From: an uncultured Alphaproteobacteria bacterium
GTDB taxonomy: Bacteria > Pseudomonadota > Alphaproteobacteria > UBA2966
Reading direction: 5' to 3'
DNA length: 64,000 bases
NCBI GenBank assembly: GCA_958295725.1
Contig: OY282368.1
Location: 1,198,501-1,262,500 of the forward strand
Below, piece by piece: positions 1-7,635 of the stretch (position 1 is the first letter of the stretch; each line of letters begins with the position of its first letter). A model generated the notes under the pieces. The model worked only from the letters and a program-made list of their open reading frames with translations, had not been told where the DNA came from and made no database searches. The position numbers and the translations under genes are program-made.

Positions 1-1
1 G

Positions 2-1174
2 CCCGTGCGGATCCGCCGCCTGGGCGAGGACCTCGTCGTCTTCCGGGACGGTTCGGGACGTCTCGGCCTCGTGCACGCCCATTGCAGCCACCGCAACACG
101 TCCCTCGAATACGGCATCGTCGAGGAACGCGGCATCCGCTGCTGCTACCACGGCTGGCGCTACGACGTGGACGGCGCGATCCTGGAGACGCCGGGCGAGC
201 CCGACGCCAGCAGGATCAGGGAACGGATCGTCCACGGCGCCTATCCCGTCGTCGAGGTGGAGGGCCTGATCTTCGCCTACATGGGCCCCATCGGGAAGAT
301 GCCGCCGTTCCCCCTGTTCGACACCATGGACCTCCCCGGCGACGAGATGGCGCCGGCGATGATCCCCAGCCCCTGCAACTGGCAGCAGATCGCCGAGAAC
401 TCCATCGACCCCTATCACGTGGTGTTCCTGCATTCCCGCGTGAGCGGGATACAGTTCCAGAACGAATTCCACCTGATGCCGGTGTTCGACTACTTCGAGC
501 GTCCCAACGGCGTCTTCTACACCAGCGCCCGGCGCGTCGGGGACAAGGTCTGGATCCGCGTGCACGACCACCTGATCCCCAACTTCTCCCAGAACGGCGG
601 GATGTTCACGCAGGGCGACCAGGAAGAGCTCTATTTCGCCCGCGCCGGCCTGACCCGCTGGATCGTGCCCGTGGACGACGAGAACTCCCTCTACGTCGCC
701 TACCGCCACTTCAACGAGGAAACGGACCCGCTCGGCCTCGGCGACAGGGACAAGGTCGGCTGGAACACCATCGACTTCTACGGCCAGACCGACGAGCGGA
801 CCTACGAGGAAGCGCAGAGGAGCCCGGGCGACTACGAGGCCTGGGTCGGGCAGGGGGCCGTCACCGTCCACGACCGGGAACACCTCGGGCGCACGGACCA
901 GGGCGTCTCGATGTACCGGCGACGGCTGCGCGACGCCATCCGGCGGCTGCGGGAGGGGGAGGAGCCCATGCAGCCGTCCGACCTCGGCCTGCCCGTTCCG
1001 ACCTACGCGGGGGACACCATCCTGCGGATACCCGAGAACGGCGCGGACGACCGCGCGCTGCGGTCCGATATCTCCGCGAGGGTGGCCGGGATCTTCCGCA
1101 GCGGCGACGGACTCGTCGGCGACGAGCGCCGCGAGCACATCAGGCGCCGGCTCCGCGACCTCGAGAACCGGTAG
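2..1174 (+). CDS. Rieske 2Fe-2S ring-hydroxylating oxygenase alpha subunit (5' truncated)
   Basis: The reading frame is open at the left edge, so the true start lies outside the window and a GTG at 5 is only internal. Numbering from that GTG, the Rieske cluster ligands C27, H29, C46 and H49 are in the canonical CxH-x16-CxxH arrangement. The mononuclear iron site D135-PY-H138-x4-H143 follows, the 2-His part of the facial triad. Such enzymes hydroxylate or demethylate aromatic or other unactivated substrates, taking electrons from a reductase and ferredoxin. No reductase gene is visible here. The 389 visible residues are nearly a full family length, so only about 30-50 residues are missing. The substrate cannot be told from sequence. 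Confidence 0.9.
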   Translation, partial: PVRIRRLGEDLVVFRDGSGRLGLVHAHCSHRNTSLEYGIVEERGIRCCYHGWRYDVDGAILETPGEPDASRIRERIVHGAYPVVEVEGLIFAYMGPIGKMPPFPLFDTMDLPGDEMAPAMIPSPCNWQQIAENSIDPYHVVFLHSRVSGIQFQNEFHLMPVFDYFERPNGVFYTSARRVGDKVWIRVHDHLIPNFSQNGGMFTQGDQEELYFARAGLTRWIVPVDDENSLYVAYRHFNEETDPLGLGDRDKVGWNTIDFYGQTDERTYEEAQRSPGDYEAWVGQGAVTVHDREHLGRTDQGVSMYRRRLRDAIRRLREGEEPMQPSDLGLPVPTYAGDTILRIPENGADDRALRSDISARVAGIFRSGDGLVGDERREHIRRRLRDLENR

Positions 1175-1179
1175 CCGGG

Positions 1180-1243
1180 CGGCCGGCTCCTCCCCCTGCC
1201 AGGGGGGAGGCCGGAAGGGGGGCGGACTTCAGGTCCCGGCGGC
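1180..1243. repeat. Direct repeat, left copy, flanking the ATPase-PIN-ligase operon
   Basis: An 18-bp block (1180-1197) and a 27-bp block (1217-1243, starting with a run of six G) are identical to blocks at 3931-3948 and 3970-3996. The spacer between the blocks differs (19 versus 21 bp). Both copies are in the same orientation and sit just outside the three-gene operon. The left copy also contains an inverted repeat of the CCTCCCC / GGGGGAGG kind seen in the 4.9-5.3 kb array, so it may be one member of a dispersed intergenic repeat family. Confidence 0.8.
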
Positions 1244-1248
1244 GTCCG

Positions 1249-1968
1249 TCACCGCGCGTTCCGGCCTTCTCGGCCGGCGAATGGGGCGGCCCGGCCCGCG
1301 ATCCGGCACGGCCTCCAGTTCCTGGTCCAGTGCTCGTCGGTCTGCACGTGTCCGAGGCGGACGCTCTTGCAGACGTTGTCCGGGAACTCCGCCGCCGGAA
1401 ACCCTCGCGCCAGCCGCATCACGACGCCCTCCCGCTCGCCCCCGAGCGCGGACGGCTCGCCGTGAGCGTGTTCGATAAACCCGCGTATCTCCGCGACCGA
1501 CCCGAAACGGCCCCTGAACAGGACCGGGACGACCGGGATCTCCCGCGGCCGCGCGTACGCCTCGACCTCGGCGAAGGCGGCGAACGCGCCGTCGCCGTCG
1601 CGCAGCGCGAACGCGTGGAACGTCTCGCGCTCCGCGACGGGGTCGTACTCGATGCTGTGCACGCCGTAGATGTCCTCGCCGTACAGCCAGACGCCGGGCT
1701 CGGTCGCTTTCCAGGCATGGTGCTTTTTCACCATCGCCATCCACTTCGCGTCGGAAGGGACCGATACGCTGCGCGCGTAGACCTCGCCGGCGTGCAGGAG
1801 CGTGTTGCCGCCGTCCAGCTTCTCGGTCGCCACCACGTCCTCGCCGACGAAGCGGTCCGGATTCGCGTGCACATCGTCGTCCCGGCCGATGGCCGGGGAC
1901 CACGGCCAGTACGGAGTGCCGGGGTACTTCGCGTTCCAGGGCGGGCCGGAACCGTTCCTCGCGGTCAT
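1249..1968 (-). CDS. ATP-dependent RNA ligase family protein (Rnl2-like nucleotidyltransferase)
   Basis: A 239-aa protein with the ordered motifs of covalent nucleotidyltransferase RNA ligases. Motif I is EKLDGGN with the adenylated lysine at K50. Motif III is YGEDIYG (96-102), followed by HSIEYD. A motif IIIa-like HAFALRD lies near 118-124. Motif IV is EGVVMR (180-185), and motif V has the lysine of KSVR (K201), followed by HVQTDEHW. Such enzymes seal RNA 3'-OH/5'-phosphate ends. The ATG at 1968 was chosen because it overlaps the TGA of the upstream PIN gene by 4 nt, which points to translational coupling; longer in-frame extensions have no family-like sequence. It is the last gene of a three-gene operon with the PIN nuclease and AAA ATPase. 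A role in RNA repair or in counteracting the PIN enzyme is inference. Confidence 0.85.
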   Translation of the reverse strand: MTARNGSGPPWNAKYPGTPYWPWSPAIGRDDDVHANPDRFVGEDVVATEKLDGGNTLLHAGEVYARSVSVPSDAKWMAMVKKHHAWKATEPGVWLYGEDIYGVHSIEYDPVAERETFHAFALRDGDGAFAAFAEVEAYARPREIPVVPVLFRGRFGSVAEIRGFIEHAHGEPSALGGEREGVVMRLARGFPAAEFPDNVCKSVRLGHVQTDEHWTRNWRPCRIAGRAAPFAGREGRNAR

Positions 1969-2450
1969 CGCTCGCGTCGGGATTGTCTCGCGTGTTGCGG
2001 ACAGAGTTGCTCCACCTCGACGTCCAGGCTGTCCATCAGATCCTTGCGCTCGTCCCAATCGCGGTCGGTCGCGTTCAGAACCACCGCTTTCGCGACTACC
2101 GCGACTGCCAGGAACTTCCGGTCCGAGCGGTCGAAGGCGTTCTCCGGCAGCTCTTCGAAGCCTCGCCGGTCGTCGTCGGACTCCGTAATCTCGGTCCTGC
2201 GGACGTACTCGCACCGATACTGGTTGTCGAACACGTGCTTGAGGAACGCGTCGCCGACTCCTGGTCCTCCCGAAAAATTCAGGCGGCCCTGGTATTCCTC
2301 CAGAATGAGACCCTTGTCGTCGACGGCGACTACTTCCCGTTCAAGAGACTCCAGCTTCTCCACACATACCAATTGACATTCTTCGTCCGCGTGAGTTTCG
2401 CGACCGTTGGCGGCTATCGCGACGTTGGTATCGACGACGAACACTGTCAT
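1965..2450 (-). CDS. PIN-domain nuclease-like protein
   Basis: 161 aa. The N-terminus, FVVDTNVAIAANG, is the classic first PIN strand with acidic D7. Further acidic positions are E51/E52 in the region LILEEYQ, D110 in DRSDRKFLAVA, and D129/D131 in ATDRDWD, matching the usual four-acid PIN active site. PIN domains are metal-dependent RNases, and in VapC-type toxins they cut tRNA or rRNA. The start at 2450 overlaps the stop of the ATPase gene (ATGA overlap), and its own stop overlaps the RNA ligase start in the same way. All three should therefore be made from one transcript in coupled fashion. There is no VapB-like antitoxin next to it; instead the partner is an ATPase, so it may be the effector of an ATPase-gated system (inference). 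Confidence 0.8.
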   Translation of the reverse strand: MTVFVVDTNVAIAANGRETHADEECQLVCVEKLESLEREVVAVDDKGLILEEYQGRLNFSGGPGVGDAFLKHVFDNQYRCEYVRRTEITESDDDRRGFEELPENAFDRSDRKFLAVAVVAKAVVLNATDRDWDERKDLMDSLDVEVEQLCPQHARQSRRER

Positions 2451-3835
2451 CCGGATTGCTCCGTTTTTCTTTTCGATATTTTTCTTTTCAATGAAGCCTT
2501 CACGATCGCCGCGACCTCGCCCATCTCGTCGCCGAAGAACTCGTCCGGCCAGTTCTCGATCTCGCCCCATTCGTTCAAGCGCAGGTCCTCAACGTGCGCC
2601 CGGCCCCGTTGCGAGGAAACGAAGTACAGCCTCATATCCTCGGAGGGTGCCTCCTGTTCGGCGACCCGGCGTTGCAGGCGCCGCAGCAAGTGCTCGCTGT
2701 GGCTCTCCACGACGATCTGGACGTTTCGCACCTTGGCGACGTTCAGCATGACGTCGGCCAGACCGCTTTGCACGGCGGGATGGAGATGGATCTCCGGCTG
2801 CTCCATCAGTACCGTAGAGCCTTCCGGAACGTAATAGAGCAGGACCAGCGCGGGCAGAACCTGGGATACGCCGAATCCGACGTCGGTCAGCGCCGTCGGC
2901 GCGCTCGACGAGGAGGTCTTGACCATCGCCCGGTACAGGTTCGTTCCCTTGGCGATCTCTTCGAGACGGAAGTCTTCGATCAACCCCAGCTCGTTCAACC
3001 AGTGGGCGATGACTCTCTGGAACGCTATCCCCCGCACTCCCCGTGCCCGGGGCTTCAACCTCCTTTTCTCATTGTCGCGAGTGGCGGCAAGTATCGCGTC
3101 CATCGTACGCTCGCCGCGCTGGCCAACGTCCTCCGGGCTGGCTCCGGCCCAGTGGTACTCCCGCTTCGGGTGCTCGCGCAACGGCCCGAGGTAGTAGAGC
3201 GAGTCCATCAGCCTCTCGTAAGCCAGCTCGAAATCGCCGAGGAAGTCCGAGTTCTGGTAGTAAGTTCTTGCCTGGTTGGGGAACAGGTATGTCTTGACCG
3301 GATGCGGAAGCGGCCAGGGACGGCCCTGTTTGTGCTGGAATTCAAATTTCTCGCCGTCGGCTACCAACTTGAAATCGCCCTTCTTCTTCGATTTGGGCTT
3401 CGGTTGCAGCCCGAACTTTACGCCGTCGAACCGGTATTCCAACCGGTACGGCCAAGGACGTTTCTCTTTCCAGCCGACCTTGCACTTCGTGCTCAGTTTG
3501 TCTCCGCTGAAGAGCAGTTCTTCGGGGTTCATCGGATCCTGGATCTCCAGCGGCTTGGGCAGCGTCCAGTCGAGGGTCCAGCGTATTCGCGCGTCCTCGT
3601 CACGGCCGTGGACGACATCGGCGAACGTTCCCAGGTTCACCAAGTCTCCCGGTCTGCCGAAATCGAGAACCAGCCCCCGGTCCGTGGCGTTCCGGGTCTG
3701 CTTGAGCAACAGGAGGAACTGGAGGAGGCTGCTCTTGCCGGCGCTGTTGGGCCCGAAGAATCCGGTCACCTTGCCGAAGGTCAGGTCGGCTTCCCGCCAC
3801 GCCTTGAAATTCTCGATCTTCAGACTCTTCAGCAT
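2447..3835 (-). CDS. AAA/ABC-type ATPase, DUF3696 family (OLD/AbiEii-like fold)
   Basis: 462 aa. Walker A is GPNSAGKSS (28-36). An ABC-signature-like segment DVGFGVSQVLPA and Walker B VLMEQPEIHLHP follow, with a switch histidine in VVESHSEHLL. The last ~60 residues (HVEDLRLNEWGEIENWP, FFGDE) match the C-terminal DUF3696 module. Proteins of this kind resemble SMC/Rad50-type ATPases and often pair with nucleases in phage-defence operons. The ATG at 3835 is preceded by GGGAG at good spacing; an upstream in-frame start (3910) adds 25 residues before the conserved MLKSLKIENFK start and is less likely. First gene of the ATPase-PIN-ligase operon. The sensed trigger is unknown. Confidence 0.88.
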   Translation of the reverse strand: MLKSLKIENFKAWREADLTFGKVTGFFGPNSAGKSSLLQFLLLLKQTRNATDRGLVLDFGRPGDLVNLGTFADVVHGRDEDARIRWTLDWTLPKPLEIQDPMNPEELLFSGDKLSTKCKVGWKEKRPWPYRLEYRFDGVKFGLQPKPKSKKKGDFKLVADGEKFEFQHKQGRPWPLPHPVKTYLFPNQARTYYQNSDFLGDFELAYERLMDSLYYLGPLREHPKREYHWAGASPEDVGQRGERTMDAILAATRDNEKRRLKPRARGVRGIAFQRVIAHWLNELGLIEDFRLEEIAKGTNLYRAMVKTSSSSAPTALTDVGFGVSQVLPALVLLYYVPEGSTVLMEQPEIHLHPAVQSGLADVMLNVAKVRNVQIVVESHSEHLLRRLQRRVAEQEAPSEDMRLYFVSSQRGRAHVEDLRLNEWGEIENWPDEFFGDEMGEVAAIVKASLKRKISKRKTEQSG

Positions 3836-3930
3836 CGCCGTTTCTCCCGCCGGGCTCCCGACGACCAAGCCGCGTCCACCCGACTCGTCGCATACCCGTT
3901 CATTATACATCGTACTACAACTTCGCCGGA

Positions 3931-3996
3931 CGGCCGGCTCCTCCCCCTCGACGGAGAGACCGCCTGGAGGGGGGGCGGACTTCAGGTCCCGGCGGC
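3931..3996. repeat. Direct repeat, right copy, flanking the ATPase-PIN-ligase operon
   Basis: Same orientation as the 1180-1243 copy, sharing 18-bp and 27-bp identical blocks. It lies between the start of the ATPase gene and the end of the terminase-like gene. The last five codons and stop of that downstream gene are written inside this repeat. Confidence 0.8.
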
Positions 3997-4728
3997 ATCC
4001 GCGCCAGGGCGGGGCGGGATCGACCCGCCGCGCCGCCGCCGCCGCCCGCGGCGATTGTTTCTACGCGCCTTCTTCCCAAGGGGCTTCCCACGGGTTCCAC
4101 GAGGCCGGCAGATGTCCGCCTCTTCCTCTGCTTCCTCTTCCTCTTCGTCCTCTATCTCTTCCTCCTCCTCCATCTCTTCCTCTTCGTCCTCTATCTCCTC
4201 CATCTCCTCCTCTGCCGCCGCTTCCTCCGCCTTCGCCTCCATCTCCGCCTCTATTTCCGCCTCTATTTCCGCCTTCATCGCCGCTTCCTCGTCGAGCCGG
4301 CGCATCACCGCCTCGCGGAGCCTTCGGGTTCTCGATGCCGGATCGTCGGGTTCCGGCTCCGGCTCCGGCGGTCGGTAGTTGTCGCGGTAGCGCGCCGGGC
4401 GGTGGGCCTTGAGCAGGAACATGGCGAGGGCGTCGGAGTAGTGGCGCGTCGTCCCCACCTGTTCTCCCTTGTAGTAGACGGGTTTCTCTACCCCTTCGAA
4501 GGCGCGGCGGTGGAGTTCGGCCTCCAGGAGGTCGATGCCGTTGTCGAGGGCGTCGTCCCACTCGCGGGCGAAGTCGGGGTCGGCGTCGCGCCAGTCGTAT
4601 GCGGTGCGTCTGGGGATGCCGGCGTCGCGGCAGGCGCGGGCGACGTTGACGGTATCGGCGAGGGCGTGGAGGAAGGCGGTTTTGCGGCCTGGGCGTATGT
4701 CGGCGGCGGCGGCGGTGTTTCCGTGCAT
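3982..4728 (-). CDS. Terminase-small-subunit-like HTH protein with acidic Glu-rich C-terminal tail
   Basis: 248 aa. The first ~110 residues look like a small-terminase or HTH_Tnp-type DNA-binding domain: an HTH segment with VARACRDAGIPRRTAYDWR, then a helical part (LHRRAFEGVEKPVYYKGEQV) and a conserved LKAHRPARYRDNY. After a Pro/Glu linker comes a long low-complexity run of E/A/D/I/M residues (about 145-215), then a very basic Arg/Gly tail. The ATG at 4728 has GGAG upstream at 10 nt. The C-terminal codons (DAAGT and stop) lie in the right flanking repeat, suggesting the gene end was rebuilt by a repeat-mediated rearrangement. No large terminase or other phage gene is visible, so it may be a solitary remnant or a domesticated regulator. 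Confidence 0.65.
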   Translation of the reverse strand: MHGNTAAAADIRPGRKTAFLHALADTVNVARACRDAGIPRRTAYDWRDADPDFAREWDDALDNGIDLLEAELHRRAFEGVEKPVYYKGEQVGTTRHYSDALAMFLLKAHRPARYRDNYRPPEPEPEPDDPASRTRRLREAVMRRLDEEAAMKAEIEAEIEAEMEAKAEEAAAEEEMEEIEDEEEEMEEEEEIEDEEEEEAEEEADICRPRGTRGKPLGKKARRNNRRGRRRRRGGSIPPRPGADAAGT

Positions 4729-4758
4729 GTCGGGGTCTCCTGTTTCCCGTGTAGGAAC

Positions 4759-4787
4759 AATGTGAGAACAGGAGTGTGTCGTGTCAA
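4759..4787 (-). promoter_or_regulatory. Candidate sigma-70-type promoter for the terminase-like gene
   Basis: Read on the minus strand, a perfect TTGACA (4782-4787) is followed after 17 bp by CACATT (4759-4764), a weak -10. It lies 31 bp upstream of the ATG at 4728, in a stretch noticeably richer in A/T than its surroundings. Confidence 0.4.
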
Positions 4788-4850
4788 GAGGAAAATTCCA
4801 AAGTAGAGAAAAAATATCCACGATGCGGTCAAGAACGGGAAAGCGGTTCG

Positions 4851-5334
4851 CACAATCCGCACACCGTCGGGGCACACACTCTCGGGATGCGATTCCCCCT
4901 TCCGGCCTCCCCTTTCGACAGGGGGGAGGAGCGTAACCGTCCCGTCCCGGCGCCGGATCGGGATTGCACAATCCGCACACCGTCGGGCCGCGCACTCTCG
5001 GGACGCGATTCCCCTTCCGGCCTCCCCTTTCGACAGGGGGGAGGAGCGTAACCGTCCCGGCGCGGCGCCGGATCGGAATTGCACAATCCGCACACCGTCG
5101 GACGCGCACTCTCTCGGGACGCGATTCCCCTCCCGGCCTCCCCTTTCGACAGGGGGGAGGAGCGTAACCGTCCCGGCGCGACACCGGATCGGGATTGCAC
5201 AATCCGCACACCGTCGGGGCACACTCTCTCGGGATGCGATTCCCCCTTCCGGCCTCCCCTTTCGACAGGGGGGAGGAGCATAACCGTCCCGGTGCGGCGC
5301 CGGATCGGAATTGCACAATCCGCACACCGTCGGG
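4851..5334. repeat. Tandem array of ~116-bp hairpin-containing repeats (4 full units plus a partial fifth)
   Basis: Units begin with CACAATCCGCACACCGTCGG at 4851, 4967, 5082, 5198 and 5314, giving periods of 116, 115, 116 and 116 bp. Each full unit contains a strong stem-loop of the form CCTCCCC-TTTCGACA-GGGGGGAGG, followed by GAGCGTAACCGTCCC and a variable GCGCCGGATCGG segment. Units are very similar but not identical. An inverted partial copy of the leading motif lies at about 5463-5478. No reading frame through the array looks like protein. Unlike CRISPR, the whole unit is conserved, with no unique spacers. Confidence 0.9.
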
Positions 5335-5340
5335 CTATAC

Positions 5341-5374
5341 GGAACGTTCCTGTCCAGACCACGACATGTCGTGG
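5341..5374. promoter_or_regulatory. Two adjacent perfect palindromes
   Basis: GGAACGTTCC (5341-5350) is a perfect 10-bp palindrome. CCACGACATGTCGTGG (5359-5374) is a perfect 16-bp palindrome immediately after it. They sit at the right edge of the tandem array, ~425 bp before the ABC-transporter operon, and could be dimeric-regulator sites or cruciform seeds. Confidence 0.45.
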
Positions 5375-5529
5375 TTCAGCGGTGTGAACGTCAACATATG
5401 GTATATCGAGGGCGTTATCGGGAGGGGATGGGTCACGGTTCCGCGGCGCGCCGGTTCGTGTCCCGACGGTGTGCGGATCGTGCGGATCCGAATCGCGCAG
5501 ACGCGACGCGGGGGCCGGGTCCCGCACGG

Positions 5530-5566
5530 GGATCCCTCCCGTCCCACATGCCCTGAACCGGGACAC
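5530..5566 (+). repeat. Decayed IS481-type end (palindrome remnant)
   Basis: TGCCCTGAACCGGGACA (5550-5566), preceded by a CCCGTCCCACA segment, resembles the left terminal end of the intact IS481-family element at 62.1 kb read outward. Only the end is left; no transposase sequence accompanies it. Confidence 0.5.
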
Positions 5567-5653
5567 CCTGTTGACCGCTCGACCGGGTTCGGATACATAG
5601 TGGGACGCGGCTCGACCGGCGCGTCGTCGTTCGGCCCCGCTGTGGCCGAAAGT

Positions 5654-5676
5654 CCGCCCCCGGACGGCGGGGGCGG
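5654..5676. promoter_or_regulatory. GC-rich stem-loop upstream of the transporter operon
   Basis: CCGCCCCC pairs perfectly with GGGGGCGG across a 7-nt loop, 122 bp before the first permease start. There is no T-run, so it is not a classical terminator. It could be a transcript-stabilising or attenuating hairpin. The rest of the 4729-5798 gap holds the array, palindromes and IS end listed separately, and no credible gene. Confidence 0.4.
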
Positions 5677-5798
5677 TCCGCGGGAAATTCGTTCGACGAG
5701 GGGAAACGCCCCCGCTTGCGTTGCCACGCGGGAAGGATAGAATTGGCCCGGCCCGACGATGCCGGGCCGGGCGACCGCGGGAACAGGGTCAAGGACGC

Positions 5799-6653
5799 AT
5801 GAAGGCTCGCTGGGACCTCATACTCATACCCTCGTTCGTCTTGAGCTTCATGCTCATGGCGGCGTCGCAGATCATCTTCCTGCGCGCGAGCTTCTACAAG
5901 GACCTGGGGTTGGGGCGCCAGGGCGAGGACATCGTCTTCACCAACTATGGCCGGTTCTTCACGGACGAGTTCTATCTCGACGTGCTGTGGCTGACGATCC
6001 AGGTGTCGTTCCTGGCCATGCTGTTCACCCTGGTGTTCGGTTTTCCGGTCGCCTACATGATCGCGCGGCTGCGTTCGCGCTGGGCGATGATCCTGCTGGC
6101 GGGCATCGTGATTTCCACCTTCATCACGATCGTGATCAAGGTGTTCGGCATCTACATCATGTTCTCGGCCAGCGGCATCGTGAACCAGACGCTGATGGGG
6201 CTCGGCATCCTCGACAGGCCGTGGACGGTGATCGGCAACGACGCCGGCGTCGTGGTCGGCCTCATGCACTTCACGCTCGGGTTCGGCGTGCTCGTCCTCT
6301 ACAGCGTCGTGCAGACCATACCGCGGTCGCTGGAGGAGGCCGCCCAGATACACGGCTCCAGCCGCTGGCGGGTGTGGGCCCGGGTGATCGTCCCGCTGAG
6401 CCTTCCCGGAGTCACGGTCTCGGCCCTGATGATCTTCAACATGTGCATGGGCGCCTTCACCTCGGCCGCCCTGCTCGGCGGCGGGCGCGTCTTCACGCTG
6501 CCGGTGCTGATCCAGCGCGTGGTGATCATGGAGGTGAAGTACTCCATGGGGGGAACGCTGGCGGCCGTCCTGCTGATCTCCGTGCTGCTCATCAACCTGC
6601 TCTCGATCTATCTGATGACGCGCATGCGCAAGCAGAGGCTGGTGATCACATGA
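5799..6653 (+). CDS. ABC transporter permease, PotB-like (polyamine/opine-type importer)
   Basis: 284 aa, with about six hydrophobic helices. The EAA-type coupling loop is LEEAAQIHGSSRWRVWARVIVPLSLPG, which contacts the ATPase. The start at 5799 is supported by AAGGA just upstream; a longer frame reading from 5721 has Arg-rich, non-membrane sequence and is rejected. It forms the inner-membrane channel together with the next gene, with which it overlaps by 4 nt (ATGA). The order permease-permease-binding protein-binding protein-ATPase follows. Substrates of this family include spermidine, putrescine and related cationic compounds, but the actual ligand is not determined by sequence. Confidence 0.9.
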   Translation: MKARWDLILIPSFVLSFMLMAASQIIFLRASFYKDLGLGRQGEDIVFTNYGRFFTDEFYLDVLWLTIQVSFLAMLFTLVFGFPVAYMIARLRSRWAMILLAGIVISTFITIVIKVFGIYIMFSASGIVNQTLMGLGILDRPWTVIGNDAGVVVGLMHFTLGFGVLVLYSVVQTIPRSLEEAAQIHGSSRWRVWARVIVPLSLPGVTVSALMIFNMCMGAFTSAALLGGGRVFTLPVLIQRVVIMEVKYSMGGTLAAVLLISVLLINLLSIYLMTRMRKQRLVIT

Positions 6654-7537
6654 CGATCTCGACGCCGGCCGCGACCTCGGCCCCGAACGGCGCCCGGCGG
6701 CGGCCCGGGTTCCACTTTCCCACCGGCAAGGTCTCGTTCTACGGATTCTGCAGTCTTTCCTACATATTCCTCCTGTCGCCGCTGGTCGTCGTCGTCGGCG
6801 CTTCCCTGCACCGGGGAACCCGGTACACGGTCGTCAAGTTCCCGCCGGAGGACCTCTCCCTCTACTGGTACACGCAGATCCCGGACGCCCACTGGGAAGC
6901 GCTGACGCTGAGCTTCGGCCTGGCGTTCATGGCCTCCATGCTGGCCTGCGTCGTCGGCATCCCCGCGGCGCTGGGCCTCGTGCGGAGCAACATCCCCCTC
7001 AAGGGCCTGTTCTCGTCGATCTTCCGGGCGCCGCTGCAGATCCCGTCCATCGTCACCGGCGTCGCCTTCCTGCAGATGTACTACCTGTTCGGCGACCTCA
7101 CGGGCCTCTACGTGAACGGGACCTTCGCGGGCCTGCTGCTGGGACACCTGTTCGTCGGCATCCCCTACGTCGTGGGGACCGTCGGCGCGGTCCTGCAACG
7201 CTTCGACACGCGCCTCGAGGAGGCGGCGCAGAGCCTCGGGGCGGGCCGCATCACCACGTTCCGCCGCGTCACGCTTCCCGTCATCATGCCGGGCGTGTAC
7301 GCTGGCGGCCTGTACGCCTTCATGGTCTCCTTCGGCGACGTGCCGATCTCGATCTTCCTGTCGGCGCCCGGGTTCGTCACCTTCCCGGTCGAGCTCTTCT
7401 ACGGTATGGAGAACGACTTCAACCCGTCCGTGCTCGCCTCGTCGACGCTCGTCATCCTGTTTTCGCTCGGCCTGCTGCTGCTCATGCAGCGCATCGTCGG
7501 GCTCGAGAACCTGTTGCGTTCCGGCGGCGGCTCGTGA
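6650..7537 (+). CDS. ABC transporter permease, PotC-like
   Basis: 295 aa. A ~25-residue polar N-terminal extension is followed by six predicted membrane segments. The coupling loop LEEAAQSLGAGRITTFRRVTLP carries the expected EAA motif. The start overlaps the stop of the first permease. It partners that protein in the membrane channel; the cluster contains one ATPase (9993-11057) and two candidate periplasmic receptors. Confidence 0.9.
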   Translation: MTISTPAATSAPNGARRRPGFHFPTGKVSFYGFCSLSYIFLLSPLVVVVGASLHRGTRYTVVKFPPEDLSLYWYTQIPDAHWEALTLSFGLAFMASMLACVVGIPAALGLVRSNIPLKGLFSSIFRAPLQIPSIVTGVAFLQMYYLFGDLTGLYVNGTFAGLLLGHLFVGIPYVVGTVGAVLQRFDTRLEEAAQSLGAGRITTFRRVTLPVIMPGVYAGGLYAFMVSFGDVPISIFLSAPGFVTFPVELFYGMENDFNPSVLASSTLVILFSLGLLLLMQRIVGLENLLRSGGGS

Positions 7538-7635
7538 TGTCCGGTCCGCGGCCCCGCCGGCATGCGTCGCGTGACAGGAAGGGCGGTCCTTCCGGGAGCG
7601 CGGAAACAAACCCCCGGTCGGGGAGGAGAGGACAT

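Noticed and set aside
1229-1903. Second minus-strand frame over the RNA ligase
   Set aside because: Arg-rich shadow of the ligase in another frame; only the ligase frame carries nucleotidyltransferase motifs.
4402-4806. Plus-strand 134-aa frame over the terminase-like gene
   Set aside because: Val/Gly-rich shadow with no ribosome site; the minus-strand frame has an HTH domain and a promoter-like upstream region.
4851-5334. Possible CRISPR array
   Set aside because: Whole 116-bp units are conserved, with no unique spacers of regular length, and no cas genes are present.
4829-5566. Long minus-strand open frames across the repeat array
   Set aside because: They only translate the repeat unit (recurring PPVERGGRKG-type text) and have no ribosome site or family match.
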